A DNA stretch of 64,000 nt from Planctomycetota bacterium (GTDB lineage Bacteria; Planctomycetota; SZUA-567; H5-PLA8): positions 1,847,393 to 1,911,392 of the forward strand of contig JABTUM010000002.1 of assembly GCA_015075375.1 (NCBI GenBank). The letters run 5' to 3'. Numbering within the stretch: position 1 is the first letter of the stretch; each line of letters begins with the position of its first letter. Under the pieces are notes generated by a model. The model was not told the origin of the DNA and searched no databases. It was given only the letters and a program-made list of their open reading frames with translations. Shown here one piece after another: positions 15,051-23,746 of this stretch. Position numbers and translations under genes: made by a program.

Positions 15051-17492
15051 CTACTTCACGAACATGAACTCGCGCGTGTTCATCAGCGCCCAGAGCAGGT
15101 CTTCGACCTGCGGTTTCGATCCGCCGCCCACGTACCCGCGCGCGACGCCCAGTTCCTGCGGCGTCGGGAAGCGCGAGAGCGTGCGCAGATACAGCAGGTT
15201 GACGATATCGTTCCCGTTGAATTTACCGCTCGAAAGATGCTCCAGCACCGCGCCGCCCTTGTCGGCCCGCGCGGCTTCGTTGATCGAGCCGCCGTTAAAG
15301 AGCTCCAGCGCCTGCGAGATCGAAACCTCGTTGTCGCGCTCCACCGTCACCTGCTCGCGGTCGGGCTGGTTGAACGTCTGCATGAACGAACCCGCGTACG
15401 CCGGGGTGCGCTGTTCGTACGCCCAGCCGCCCTGCCCGCGCGGGGGAATCTCGGCCACCTTCATCCCCGCCGGCGGCTGCAAGACCCGCGGCGCGCCCTT
15501 CTGGCCGCTCGCCACCAGCACCGAATCGTAAATCTGCTCCGCCGTCATCCGCCGCAGCACGCGGTGCGAGAAGAACGTCTCGTCCTTCTTGTTCGCCTTG
15601 TTCGGCAAGCTGCTGCGCTGATAGGTGTTCGAATTCAGAATGATCCGAAGCACGGCCTTGTTGTCGAACTTCGCCTTTACAAATTCGTCGGCCAGGAAAT
15701 CGAGCACGCCGTCCACCGCAGGCGGATTCTTGCGCCGGAAGTCGTCCACCGGATGGACCACGCCGCGGCCGAAAAGATGCGACCAGAGACGATTCGCCTG
15801 CACGACGGCGAACTGGCGGTCGGCGATCAGGAACCGCGCCAAGGACTCGCGCTGCGAGCCCGAGCCCTCGTACTTTTTGGACTTGTCCCACGGGAAGACC
15901 GCGCCGCTGCGCCCGCCGCCGATATCCTGCGGCATGTGGTATTCGCCGCCGTCCTTCTCGTAGACCCAATTCGCGCGGTAGCGGCCGAGCATCTGGCCGA
16001 GGCGTTCGGACTTGTCCTTCCCCAGCGCCTTTTCGACTTCGTCGAACATGCGTTTTACCAAGTCGCCGCCGGATAGCGGCCCCTGGTTGTACGGCAGCGC
16101 GCCGGGATTCCGCGGCAATGCGGCCACGGCCTCCTTCGCGCCGGCGGCGGGTTTGGCGTCCTTGCCTGCGGGCTTGGCCGGAGCTTTCGTCGCCGCGGCC
16201 TTCTTGCGCGCTTCTTCCTCGGCCTTCTTTAACTCGACGGTCTTCTTCTCCGCTTCGTCGATGAACGGCTTCACCTTCGCCGCCACATCCTTATAGTAGT
16301 CGTCGTTCAAGCCTTCCTTGAGCCGGATGACGCTGGCCAGATCGTCGCGCACTACCTGCGTGCGCGCCGCGAAGAAGGCCATCAGGCCGTGGAAATCGGC
16401 CTGCTCCCACGTATCGAACGGGTGGTCGTGGCACTGCGCGCACTGCATCCGCGTGCCCATGAAGACCGCGCTGACCGTGTTGATCGTCTCGGTCCGATCG
16501 CGTCCGTCGCGCAGAAAAAAGTTCGCCGCGCCGTTGAAGTCCGCGCGGCCGGTGGCGGTCACCAGTTCGGTCACGAACTGGTCGTAGGGCATGTTCTTGG
16601 CGAGCGCGTCGTGGATCCAGCGCCGGTAGCTGGCCGGATACGTACCTTCTTCCTGCGGCGCGTCGGAATGTTCGCGCAGCAAATCGCCCCACAGCGCCGA
16701 CCAATGCACTGCGTAGCGCTCATGGCCCAGCACCTTGTCCACCAGCTTCGCGCGCTTGTCGCTCGACGGATCGATCAGGAAGACCTGCACGTCCTCGGCG
16801 GACGGAATCACGCCCAGCACATCCAGATACACGCGCCGCACAAACTCGTCGTCCGTGCACCTCGGCGAAGGCGGCAGGTTCTCGGATTTCAAGCGGTCGA
16901 GCACGAACTGGTCGATCGGATTCAGCACCGCGAAATCGGCCTGGGTCCAATACTGCTTGATCTCGGCTTCGGTCGGAGGCTTCTCGACGGGAATCGTAGG
17001 GACCAAGGCCGCGAGCGTGGCCGAAGCCGCGGAATTCGGCGCGCGCGCCGGAGCGGAACTCGTAACCGTGGCGTTCCCGCCGCCCGACGGCGGCGCGGCC
17101 GGGGCTTCCTTCAGCTTGGGCAGCAGTGGAACGCAATCGGCCTTGTAGACGGCCATATCCAGCTTGGCGACTTCCTCGAACTCCTTCTCGGCCAAAGCCG
17201 GCATGCCCTTATCGAGCGCGAACTTGCCCAACTCGAAGCGCGCCTTCGCGCTGCTCAAATCGGCCAGCCCGCGGCGCGCGATGAACAACGCCTTGGCATC
17301 GAGGAAGGAAACCGGGATCGCCTGCTTGCCCTTGGCGGTCTGCATGACGAGTTCTTTCTCGTCGAGCTTGACCACCTCGCCGCGAATCTTGCCGCCGGGA
17401 ATATCGATCGTGACCGCCTCGCCCGCCTGTGCGGCTGCACACAAGCAAGCGATTCCCAACACCAAGAGGGGCCTTCGTAAAATGGGGAGCAT
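15051..17492 (-). CDS. DUF1549/DUF1553 secreted protein with a CxxCH motif
   Basis: ATG at 17492 is chosen because AAGGAGG sits six bases upstream and a signal peptide follows (MLPILRRPLLVLGIACLC, cleavage after A-Q-A). The 813-residue product has an N-terminal ~100-residue beta/TPR-like region, then an Ala/Pro linker, DUF1549 starting near D-Q-F-V-L-D-R-L (about 190), the segment C-A-Q-C-H-D-H-P-F (a CxxCH motif, near 355), a Lys/Ala-rich coiled insertion (~410-470), and DUF1553 to the end. The CxxCH may be a haem-attachment or metal site. It is the first gene of the pair with DUF1501. An AT-rich upstream region should hold the promoter. Confidence 0.92.
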   Translation of the reverse strand: MLPILRRPLLVLGIACLCAAAQAGEAVTIDIPGGKIRGEVVKLDEKELVMQTAKGKQAIPVSFLDAKALFIARRGLADLSSAKARFELGKFALDKGMPALAEKEFEEVAKLDMAVYKADCVPLLPKLKEAPAAPPSGGGNATVTSSAPARAPNSAASATLAALVPTIPVEKPPTEAEIKQYWTQADFAVLNPIDQFVLDRLKSENLPPSPRCTDDEFVRRVYLDVLGVIPSAEDVQVFLIDPSSDKRAKLVDKVLGHERYAVHWSALWGDLLREHSDAPQEEGTYPASYRRWIHDALAKNMPYDQFVTELVTATGRADFNGAANFFLRDGRDRTETINTVSAVFMGTRMQCAQCHDHPFDTWEQADFHGLMAFFAARTQVVRDDLASVIRLKEGLNDDYYKDVAAKVKPFIDEAEKKTVELKKAEEEARKKAAATKAPAKPAGKDAKPAAGAKEAVAALPRNPGALPYNQGPLSGGDLVKRMFDEVEKALGKDKSERLGQMLGRYRANWVYEKDGGEYHMPQDIGGGRSGAVFPWDKSKKYEGSGSQRESLARFLIADRQFAVVQANRLWSHLFGRGVVHPVDDFRRKNPPAVDGVLDFLADEFVKAKFDNKAVLRIILNSNTYQRSSLPNKANKKDETFFSHRVLRRMTAEQIYDSVLVASGQKGAPRVLQPPAGMKVAEIPPRGQGGWAYEQRTPAYAGSFMQTFNQPDREQVTVERDNEVSISQALELFNGGSINEAARADKGGAVLEHLSSGKFNGNDIVNLLYLRTLSRFPTPQELGVARGYVGGGSKPQVEDLLWALMNTREFMFVK

Positions 17493-17755
17493 ACACGGCC
17501 TCCTTGGCAGCGCTTTCGCTGCACGATGCGGCGGGCTTAAGTCCAAGCGGGCTCGGCTACTGGAGTGGACTTTCCCGCGCATAAATTAATGCCAAATTCT
17601 TGCGTCACTTCCCTTTCAGAGCGTTCGTGATCGATGGCTGGCCAGCATGCTACGTGATCCTCAACGAATCCTAAGGGATCAGCGTTCAAGAATTGATTTT
17701 GAAATAATAGTTGCACCGGTGCGTTGGGAATTCAGGGCGCATGCACGCGTGCAAA
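17493..17755. other. AT-rich intergenic region with two matching palindromes
   Basis: This 263-base gap lies between the 3' end of lgt and the start of the DUF1549 gene, both on the minus strand. It is clearly richer in A/T than the surrounding genes and should contain the DUF1549 promoter and the end of lgt transcription. Two palindromes of the same form, GCACNNGTGC, occur at 17713-17722 and 17743-17752 with centres exactly 30 bases apart. No convincing intrinsic terminator with a T tail was found. Confidence 0.5.
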
Positions 17756-18763
17756 TTAGCTCGCCGCGGGTGCCGGAGCCGGGAGGTATAGACTTCCGCG
17801 GCGGCGAAAATAGAGCAGCCAGAGCATGGAGATCGCCACGAGGCTCAGGCCGATCCACTGCGCCATGCTTAACGAAGGCGCCACATCCGGCCATGCAGCG
17901 GGCGTATCGCCGCGCAAGGCCTCCTCGAAGAACCGAGTGGCGCCGGCCATCAGCAACATCAGCCCGAGGATCTGGCCATCGTATCTCCGGCGCGGCCAAT
18001 AGGCGTACAGGAAAGCCGCCGAGAGACCCGCGCAGAGGAATGCGTAGATCTGCGTCGGATGAACCGGGAGGCTCCGTGCAGCCGAGGTCGAAATCCAGCC
18101 GTGGATCACGTGATCTTCCCAGGCAGGACTCTCAGGGCCAAAGACGATCCCCCACTCCACCGGGCAGCCGTAGCAGCAGCCGCGCATCAAACAGCCCAAG
18201 CGGCCCAATGCGAGCCCGGCGATCAAGGCCGGCGCGGCCAAGTCCAGAAACGGCAGGACCGGAATCTTGTGCCGCCGGCAGTACCAAGCGGTCACGGGGA
18301 TCACCACTAAGAAAGCACCGTAGAAGACCAGCCCGCCTTCCCACACCTTGAACATATCCAACACCGCCGCCGGACCGCGTTCGCCGAAAGGGTTGTAATA
18401 GCTCCAATTGTCGAACAGGATGTGGAACACACGCGCGCCAGCTAAACCCGTCACAACGCCCAATACGCCCACGTCCATGCAGCGCTCGGGTTCAACGCCC
18501 AGCAGGTGCGCGCGCCGCCGCGACATGTAGACGCCTAACAGGAACCCCGCAAGGATGAAGGTGCCGTAGCCGTGCACCGGAACGGCCGTTTGGAGCCAAC
18601 CGCGCCAAGCGCCGATGGCCAGCGCCAACACCGCTCCCGCCGCCGCGCCCAACGCCGCGCGCTTCCGTTCGAATGGTTCGCCGCCCGCCAGCAGCGCGCC
18701 GCTCAAGACCCCCCCCGCGATCAGGAGCAGCCAGGCGGGAAGGTGAAATAGCGTAGGCCACAT
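17756..18763 (-). CDS. lgt: Prolipoprotein diacylglyceryl transferase
   Basis: Lgt transfers diacylglycerol from phosphatidylglycerol to the lipobox cysteine of prolipoproteins in the inner membrane. The family marks are present: VHGYGTFILAGFLLG, G-A-R-V-F-H-I, G-G-L-V-F-Y-G-A-F, the Lgt signature region L-G-R-L-G-C-L-M-R-G-C-C-Y-G, and H-P-T-Q-I-Y. About seven hydrophobic segments are seen, including one extra N-terminal helix ahead of the usual start of the family. The start is uncertain: ATG at 18763 (335 residues) has GGAG 13 bases upstream, other in-frame starts reach 18811 or further with weaker sites. The enzyme would serve lipoproteins such as that at 26480. Confidence 0.92.
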   Translation of the reverse strand: MWPTLFHLPAWLLLIAGGVLSGALLAGGEPFERKRAALGAAAGAVLALAIGAWRGWLQTAVPVHGYGTFILAGFLLGVYMSRRRAHLLGVEPERCMDVGVLGVVTGLAGARVFHILFDNWSYYNPFGERGPAAVLDMFKVWEGGLVFYGAFLVVIPVTAWYCRRHKIPVLPFLDLAAPALIAGLALGRLGCLMRGCCYGCPVEWGIVFGPESPAWEDHVIHGWISTSAARSLPVHPTQIYAFLCAGLSAAFLYAYWPRRRYDGQILGLMLLMAGATRFFEEALRGDTPAAWPDVAPSLSMAQWIGLSLVAISMLWLLYFRRRGSLYLPAPAPAAS

Positions 18764-18903
18764 CGGTGCGAAGAAACTCCTGGGCATAGTCGGCCACGGC
18801 ACGTACGGCATTCTCGCCGCTGCGGGCCATTCCGGCAACCGTGGTCGCGGCGCGCGACGGGCCGATCACGAAGCCGGTGAAGCCAACCAATTGAAGGGGT
18901 AAG

Positions 18904-19320
18904 TCAGAACCTGCGCCGCGAACCGCGGCCGCCCAGCGAACCGGCCGGCGGCGTGGCTTCGCGCCCGCGAATGGGCTTGAGCGCGCGCGTGGTGGACTTG
19001 CGTCCCGGGTCGCGCCCGTCGCCAACGTCTTCGTCGCCTCCGGCCGGTGCCGGCGCTTGCGCCGGATCGCCGCCGGCCAGCCGGCGCTGGCGGTCCTTCT
19101 GCGCGGCGCTTTGGCGCAGCGAACGTCCGCGCCGAACCTTCAGATGCGCGGGCGCATCCTGAGCCGGCCGCCAGAACGCAACCCAGATCAACCCGAAGTA
19201 GGAAAGCAGCGCGCCGGCCAGCGCGCCGTGCCAAGGCACGCGGCCCTTACTCGCCGCCAAGCACGTCGCCAGCGCGGCGGGAACCAGGGCAAAACAACCG
19301 AACCCGATGAGGTACTCCAT
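18904..19320 (-). CDS. Small hypothetical membrane protein with basic tail
   Basis: The 138-residue product has two hydrophobic helices (about 3-24 and 33-50) and then a long, charged, Arg/Lys/Gly-rich tail without regular structure. GGGAT precedes the ATG. It lies 140 bases upstream of lgt on the same strand and 111 bases downstream of the DUF4139-like gene. I do not recognise a family; the two-helix plus basic-tail layout recalls small envelope proteins of planctomycetes that are usually annotated only as hypothetical. Confidence 0.55.
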   Translation of the reverse strand: MEYLIGFGCFALVPAALATCLAASKGRVPWHGALAGALLSYFGLIWVAFWRPAQDAPAHLKVRRGRSLRQSAAQKDRQRRLAGGDPAQAPAPAGGDEDVGDGRDPGRKSTTRALKPIRGREATPPAGSLGGRGSRRRF

Positions 19321-19431
19321 GGCGGGGATCCCGGACCACCCAGTCCGAAAACCGACGAACCGCGCCGAAGGCGCGATTCGTCCACAAGCCTAGGCGAAAG
19401 CCCGTCCGGGTCAATCCTCTACCTGGCGAGT

Positions 19432-21249
19432 TCAGGGCAAGTACATGAGGAAATCGAAGGTCAGCTTCTTCGTTTCGCCGGGCTTCAGTTCAAGATCCCA
19501 AGTTACATCGCTGTGGTTGTTGATCTCGCGGTAGCTCGTGTCGTTCCAATCGCCGCGGCGGAAATCGTTGAGCCGGATCTTGCCCTCGTCCGAAGCCAAT
19601 TCCACCTTTCCGCCCAGCGAAACCGAAATGCGCGTCCGCGAAGGCTCCAGGCGCTGGTTCATCACCGTCACCGTCGCGCGCTTCTTCACTTCGGCGTATT
19701 GATTGCGGTTCCAGTTCAGCGCGTTGGCGCGGCGCGAAAGCTCTTCTTCCGTATAGGTCCCGCACATGTCCACGGCCACGGTGACCGGCAGAAGCACCTT
19801 GCCTCCTGCGGGCGTGTAGGTCAGCAGATCCTGGCCCAGCGGGAGGTTGTTCTTCAGGATCAACGCGGCGCCGGTCGTCCAAGGAACTTTCGAGGCGTTG
19901 GCCATCTCGATCTGGTGCCAGACCTTATTCTCCTCGAGCTTCATCGGAGAAACGGACGCGTTCTGGCCGTCCGGGTCGGATTGCCGGATCACGCCGCCGC
20001 CTTGAGCGTCGCGGACCACGCCGACGTCCATCGTGTAGAGGTGCTTGATCGCCGCGGGGCTCTGCCAGAGCGGCACGGTGGCGCGGGCGCCTTTGTGCAG
20101 CGCGAGGCGCTTGGCGCTGTAGACGAACAGATCCTGCGTGCGCGCGGCGGCCAGGTCGGGGGCCAGATCCAGGCCGCCCCCGTCCCCGGCGTCGCCGTGG
20201 CGCACGCCCAGGTGCTCGGTGCGCCGCGACTGAAACGAAGCGTTGCCGTAGGACTGGCCCATCAAGCCGGGCGCGGCCTGCGAAAGCGCCTGCCGCAGCG
20301 TGGCTTCCAGCGAAAGCGGCGAGATGGTCTGCTTGTAGCGAAAGTTAGGCACGCCTACGACGAGATCCACCTCCGCGTCGAAGTCTTCGGCTTCGTTGAG
20401 AATCTCACCCTGCAGTTCGATCAGCGCATCCTGGATCAGCTCGCCGCCGATCCGGTAGGTGGGAATCCAGCGCACGCCTTCGGCGAAGTACAGCAGGCTG
20501 ATCGTCGATTCCTTGCCCGCGGCGGTCGCGCCCAATTCGAAGCTCAGGCGCTTCGTCCGCGTCTCGACCTCCTGCTTGCGCTTCATTTTGGTGACCAGTC
20601 CGGCTCCGGTAAGCGTGCGGATGGAACTCACCGGCAGCACCGTCTCCCCCTTCTCGGTGCGCAGGACCACCAAATCGCCCCCGCGCGGAGCGAGATCGCG
20701 GATCGACTCGGTCAACGCGGCTTCGGGCGACTGCATGCGCAGCGCCGCCAGGTGCGCGGCGGGCATCGGACGCGCACTCAATCCCGGCCGCGCCGCCGCG
20801 CTTTCCTCAGGCGGCAGGTCTAAGACTTCGACCACCGTGCAGACGAACGGCGGCGCCTCTTTCTCCTGCAGCGCCAGCGTCACCTCCTTGCCCGCGTTTG
20901 CGCGGAGCAGTTCGACGACGCTGGTGCAGGAAGTCTCGGTCTCGCGAAGCTCCGTGGTTTCGACCCATTCGGCGCGCATGCCCAGCGCGCGGCCGTCGGC
21001 CGACGAAGCCCAGAACGTGCCCAGGACCACGCCATCCGGCACCTGATCGGTAAACACGCGCCCTTGCGCATCGGCCATTCCGGTCGCCTTCTTCACGAAC
21101 AGCCCGAAGCCGTCCTTGAAAATGACCACGCGCTCGGTGGCCAGGGTCAGCAGTCCCGCCTCCGCGGGTTGGGCCTCCCCGGCCCGCGTCATCGCGCCGG
21201 CCGCCAGCATCAAGGAAAGTACAACACCTGCCACTCGCGCGGTGCGCAT
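19432..21249 (-). CDS. Secreted DUF4139-like protein
   Basis: The 605-residue protein begins with a signal peptide (MRTARVAGVVLSLMLAAGAM, cleavage near R-A-G-E-A) if the ATG at 21249 is used; GAGGG lies eight bases upstream. An alternative ATG at 21267 would add six residues. The body resembles DUF4139-type proteins: repeated beta strands, the segment W-I-P-T-Y-R-I-G-G near residue 265, E-G-E-I-L-N-E-A-E-D-F, and a C-terminal W-D-L-E-L-K-P-G-E-T-K-K-L-T-F-D-F-L ending, which is the characteristic last strand of that family. No catalytic residues are evident. It is likely periplasmic or outer-membrane associated. A TACACG-N6-CGTGTA palindrome lies 61-78 bases upstream. Confidence 0.7.
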   Translation of the reverse strand: MRTARVAGVVLSLMLAAGAMTRAGEAQPAEAGLLTLATERVVIFKDGFGLFVKKATGMADAQGRVFTDQVPDGVVLGTFWASSADGRALGMRAEWVETTELRETETSCTSVVELLRANAGKEVTLALQEKEAPPFVCTVVEVLDLPPEESAAARPGLSARPMPAAHLAALRMQSPEAALTESIRDLAPRGGDLVVLRTEKGETVLPVSSIRTLTGAGLVTKMKRKQEVETRTKRLSFELGATAAGKESTISLLYFAEGVRWIPTYRIGGELIQDALIELQGEILNEAEDFDAEVDLVVGVPNFRYKQTISPLSLEATLRQALSQAAPGLMGQSYGNASFQSRRTEHLGVRHGDAGDGGGLDLAPDLAAARTQDLFVYSAKRLALHKGARATVPLWQSPAAIKHLYTMDVGVVRDAQGGGVIRQSDPDGQNASVSPMKLEENKVWHQIEMANASKVPWTTGAALILKNNLPLGQDLLTYTPAGGKVLLPVTVAVDMCGTYTEEELSRRANALNWNRNQYAEVKKRATVTVMNQRLEPSRTRISVSLGGKVELASDEGKIRLNDFRRGDWNDTSYREINNHSDVTWDLELKPGETKKLTFDFLMYLP

Positions 21250-21309
21250 GATCGATTCCCTCGTCATCGAGAAGCCTTCAGAAACTCGCCTCTTACATAT
21301 AAAGGCTGC

Positions 21310-21327
21310 TACACGCATTTCCGTGTA
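21310..21327. repeat. Inverted repeat upstream of the DUF4139-like gene
   Basis: TACACG (21310-21315) and CGTGTA (21322-21327) form a perfect six-base dyad with a six-base centre. It lies 61-78 bases upstream of the chosen start, next to the AT-rich TTTATATG that could be a -10 element on the minus strand. It could be an operator or, less likely, a weak hairpin ending SLC13 transcription readthrough. Confidence 0.4.
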
Positions 21328-21360
21328 AGGAGCATGTAATAATCCGGCAGCGGCAGCCGA

Positions 21361-23130
21361 TTAGAAGGGCCAGACCAACGGAATGATCGCCAGCGCGATG
21401 GCTGCGACGAGCAAGTTCAACGGTCCGCCGAAACGCACGTAATCCCCGAAACGGTAGCCGCCGGGGCCGTACACCATCAGGTTCGTCTGATACCCGACGG
21501 GCGTGGAGAACTCGTTGCTGGCCGCGAGCATCACCGCGATCGCGAATGGCATGTGGCTGACGCCTAGGCTTGTTGAGGTCGCCATGGCGATCGGAAAGAG
21601 CAGCACCGCCGCCGCGTTGTTGCTCATGAAGGCCGTGCAGACCATGGTCATGAAGTAAATGGCCACCAGCGCCGCGTAGGGATGCGTGCCGGCCACGCTC
21701 AACAGGTTCGTCGCCATCACCTGGGCCACGCCGGTCTTTTCGAGGGCCGCGCCAAGGCCGAAGGCCGCGGCGATCACGATCAGGACTTGCCAATCCACGC
21801 TGCGCCGGGCCGGCCCGCTGCCGAGGCAACCTGTTGCGATTAATCCGATCGCCGCCAGAAGCGAGGCCGAAAGCATGCTCACCCAGTCGAACGAAGCGGC
21901 CAGCACCATCGCCAGAAGGATGCCCACGGCGATCCAAGCCCGGTCGTGACGCGGAACGGCCGCGCCTTCCAGCGCGCTGACGAGATAAAAGTCGCGGCTG
22001 TTTCGCTGCTGCTCCACAAACGTCGGCAGCGTCTCCAGCAGCAGCGTATCTCCGGGCCGCAGCACGATGTCGCCGATCTTTTGCCGCAAGCGTTCTCCGT
22101 TGCGGCCCACCGCGATCACCGCCGCGTTGTAGGTGCTGCGAAAGCGCCCTTCTCGAATCGTCTGGCCCACCAGCGGGCAGGTGTTGCTCACCACGGCCTC
22201 GACCAGGCAGCGCTGCGCGCGCTCGCCGTCGAGCTTGAAGACCTGCTCGGTGGCCGGCGTCAGGCCGCGAATCTTCTGCAAATCGACCACCGATTCGACG
22301 ACGCCAACGAAGACCAGCCGGTCGTTCGCGCGCAGCCGTTCGCGCCCGCTCACCGCCGCCAGCACTTCGCCTTCGCGGTCGATCTCCATCAAATACATGC
22401 CGGGCAGATGGCGCAGCCCCGCCTTCTCGATCGACTGGCCCTGCAGCGGCGAATCGGGCGCGACGAGCATCTCGACGGTGTACTCGCGAGGATCGTCGTG
22501 GTGGCTGATCGCGGGTTTGCGGTCCGGCAGCAGCCAGCGGCTGAAAAGGGTGATGTACACCACGCCTCCCAAGGCGCAGGGCACGCCAACCCACGCGATG
22601 CTGAACAGGGTCAGGTCGCCGCCTAACCCTTCCTTTTTGAGCAGTCCGTGCACAACGATGTTGGTGCTGGTGCCGATCAGGGTGCAGCAGCCGCCCAGGA
22701 TCGCGGCGTAGCTCAATGGAATCAGCAATTTGCTGACCGACAAGCGCTGCTGCTTGGCCCATTCGTCCACCACCGGGAGCAGCATCGCAACCAGCGGCGT
22801 GTTGTTCATGAAAGCGCTCATGGCGGTGACCGGCAGCATCAGGCGCAGTTGCGCGCCCAACAGGCTCTTGGGACGGCCCAGTATCCGCTGCGTCACCCAA
22901 CTCATGCCGCCCGTATCGCGCAACGCCGCCGCCACGACGAACAGGAAGGCAACGGTCAGCATGCCTTCGTTCGAGAAGCCCGAGAGCCCTTCCTTGGGCG
23001 TGACGATGCCCAACGCCAACAAGGCGGCCAGACCGCCGAGCATCAGAAGGTCCGGCGCGATGCGCGTGAAGATCATGCCCCCGAAGACGACGGCCAGCGT
23101 CGCGATCGTGGTCCAAGCCTGCCATTCCAT
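21361..23130 (-). CDS. SLC13/DASS-family permease with two TrkA-C (RCK_C) domains, probable sulfate transporter
   Basis: The 589-residue protein has hydrophobic helices at both ends and a soluble middle part (about residues 205-400) made of two RCK_C/TrkA-C modules, read from L-Q-G-Q-S-I-E-K-A-G-L-R and L-V-G-Q-T-I-R-E-G-R-F-R-S with typical R-L-x-x-N-D-R-L-V-F and L-R-P-G-D-T-L-L-L strands. The membrane parts carry the F-M-N-N-T-P (near 107) and F-M-S-N-N-A-A (near 510) motifs of the SLC13/ArsB superfamily. Proteins with this arrangement are mainly sodium-coupled sulfate transporters. Being next to an Rrf2 regulator and cysteine synthase supports sulfate uptake for cysteine synthesis; this is inference. 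Confidence 0.88.
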   Translation of the reverse strand: MEWQAWTTIATLAVVFGGMIFTRIAPDLLMLGGLAALLALGIVTPKEGLSGFSNEGMLTVAFLFVVAAALRDTGGMSWVTQRILGRPKSLLGAQLRLMLPVTAMSAFMNNTPLVAMLLPVVDEWAKQQRLSVSKLLIPLSYAAILGGCCTLIGTSTNIVVHGLLKKEGLGGDLTLFSIAWVGVPCALGGVVYITLFSRWLLPDRKPAISHHDDPREYTVEMLVAPDSPLQGQSIEKAGLRHLPGMYLMEIDREGEVLAAVSGRERLRANDRLVFVGVVESVVDLQKIRGLTPATEQVFKLDGERAQRCLVEAVVSNTCPLVGQTIREGRFRSTYNAAVIAVGRNGERLRQKIGDIVLRPGDTLLLETLPTFVEQQRNSRDFYLVSALEGAAVPRHDRAWIAVGILLAMVLAASFDWVSMLSASLLAAIGLIATGCLGSGPARRSVDWQVLIVIAAAFGLGAALEKTGVAQVMATNLLSVAGTHPYAALVAIYFMTMVCTAFMSNNAAAVLLFPIAMATSTSLGVSHMPFAIAVMLAASNEFSTPVGYQTNLMVYGPGGYRFGDYVRFGGPLNLLVAAIALAIIPLVWPF

Positions 23131-23190
23131 GGTGTGATTGCCGATCCTTGGGTAAGGGAGGGACTTCGAGGCATTCCCGGTTCACGGAGC

Positions 23191-23218
23191 CTATCAATCT
23201 ACCTTCTAAGTAGACTAA
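23191..23218. promoter_or_regulatory. Operator-like motif before the SLC13 permease gene
   Basis: The stretch runs CCTAT ... AATCTAC-N7-GTAGACT-AA, an imperfect inverted repeat (arms 23196-23202 and 23210-23216, one mismatch). CCTAT and TAGACTAA at its ends also frame the site before the Rrf2 gene (23701-23721). It lies 61-88 bases upstream of the permease start. A shared Rrf2 binding site is the obvious guess. Confidence 0.5.
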
Positions 23219-23227
23219 AGGCCTGCA

Positions 23228-23686
23228 TCAGATGTAGTACATGGTTCCTTTTCCACCGCGCACGGCCGCGTCCACGCGTTCCAGCATGTCTTTGAGGCTG
23301 ACCCCATCCACGATCCGTGCGGTGGCGTCGCGGACGTCCTTCATCACAATCCGGAGACCGCAGGTCGCTTCGTCCGGACACTCTTCGCAGCGCTGGTACG
23401 AACTTTGACTGACGCAACTTAACGGAGCGATCGGACCGTCCGCAATGCGGATCACCTCTCCCAAGGCGATCAGATCGGGATTCTTACTCAGTTGGTAGCC
23501 CCCGCCCTTGCCTTTTTTGCTCTGTAGCAGTCCGTGGTTCTTGAGTTCCAACAGAATCGACTCCAGGAACTTTTTGGGAATGCGTTCCTCTACGGCCAAA
23601 TCCCCAATCAGCACGGGATCCTTCCCATGCCGCCGCGCCAGGTACAGCAACGCTTTCACCGCATACTTGGCCTTGTTGGACAACAT
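23228..23686 (-). CDS. Rrf2-family transcriptional regulator with four clustered cysteines
   Basis: The 152-residue protein is a typical Rrf2 winged-helix regulator: the N-terminal MLSNKAKYAVKALLYLA, the recognition helix region I-P-K-K-F-L-E-S-I-L, and the wing L-L-Q-S-K-K-G-K-G-G-G-Y-Q-L. Cys91, Cys100, Cys103 and Cys109 (C-x8-C-x2-C-x5-C) lie in the loop where IscR and NsrR bind an iron-sulfur cluster, so it may sense a cluster or thiol state. It sits between cysteine synthase and a sulfate-type permease; in Bacillus the Rrf2 protein CymR controls cysteine metabolism together with CysK, which makes a similar role likely. A strong promoter lies directly upstream, with the operator-like motif over its -10 region, consistent with autoregulation. 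Confidence 0.9.
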   Translation of the reverse strand: MLSNKAKYAVKALLYLARRHGKDPVLIGDLAVEERIPKKFLESILLELKNHGLLQSKKGKGGGYQLSKNPDLIALGEVIRIADGPIAPLSCVSQSSYQRCEECPDEATCGLRIVMKDVRDATARIVDGVSLKDMLERVDAAVRGGKGTMYYI

Positions 23687-23700
23687 CGATTATCTTTATC

Positions 23701-23746
23701 CCTATAGATTTAATAGACTAATATCTCAAAAAGAAGCGCGTGTCAA
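23701..23746 (-). promoter_or_regulatory. Promoter of the Rrf2 gene with overlapping operator-like motif
   Basis: On the minus strand TTGACA (23741-23746, perfect -35) is separated by exactly 17 bases from TATTAG (23718-23723, -10). Start of transcription would fall near 23711, giving a ~25-base leader before the ATG at 23686. The motif CCTATAGATTTAATAGACTAA (23701-23721) covers the -10 and start point and shares CCTAT and TAGACTAA with the site before the permease. This is the clearest promoter in the window. Confidence 0.75.
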
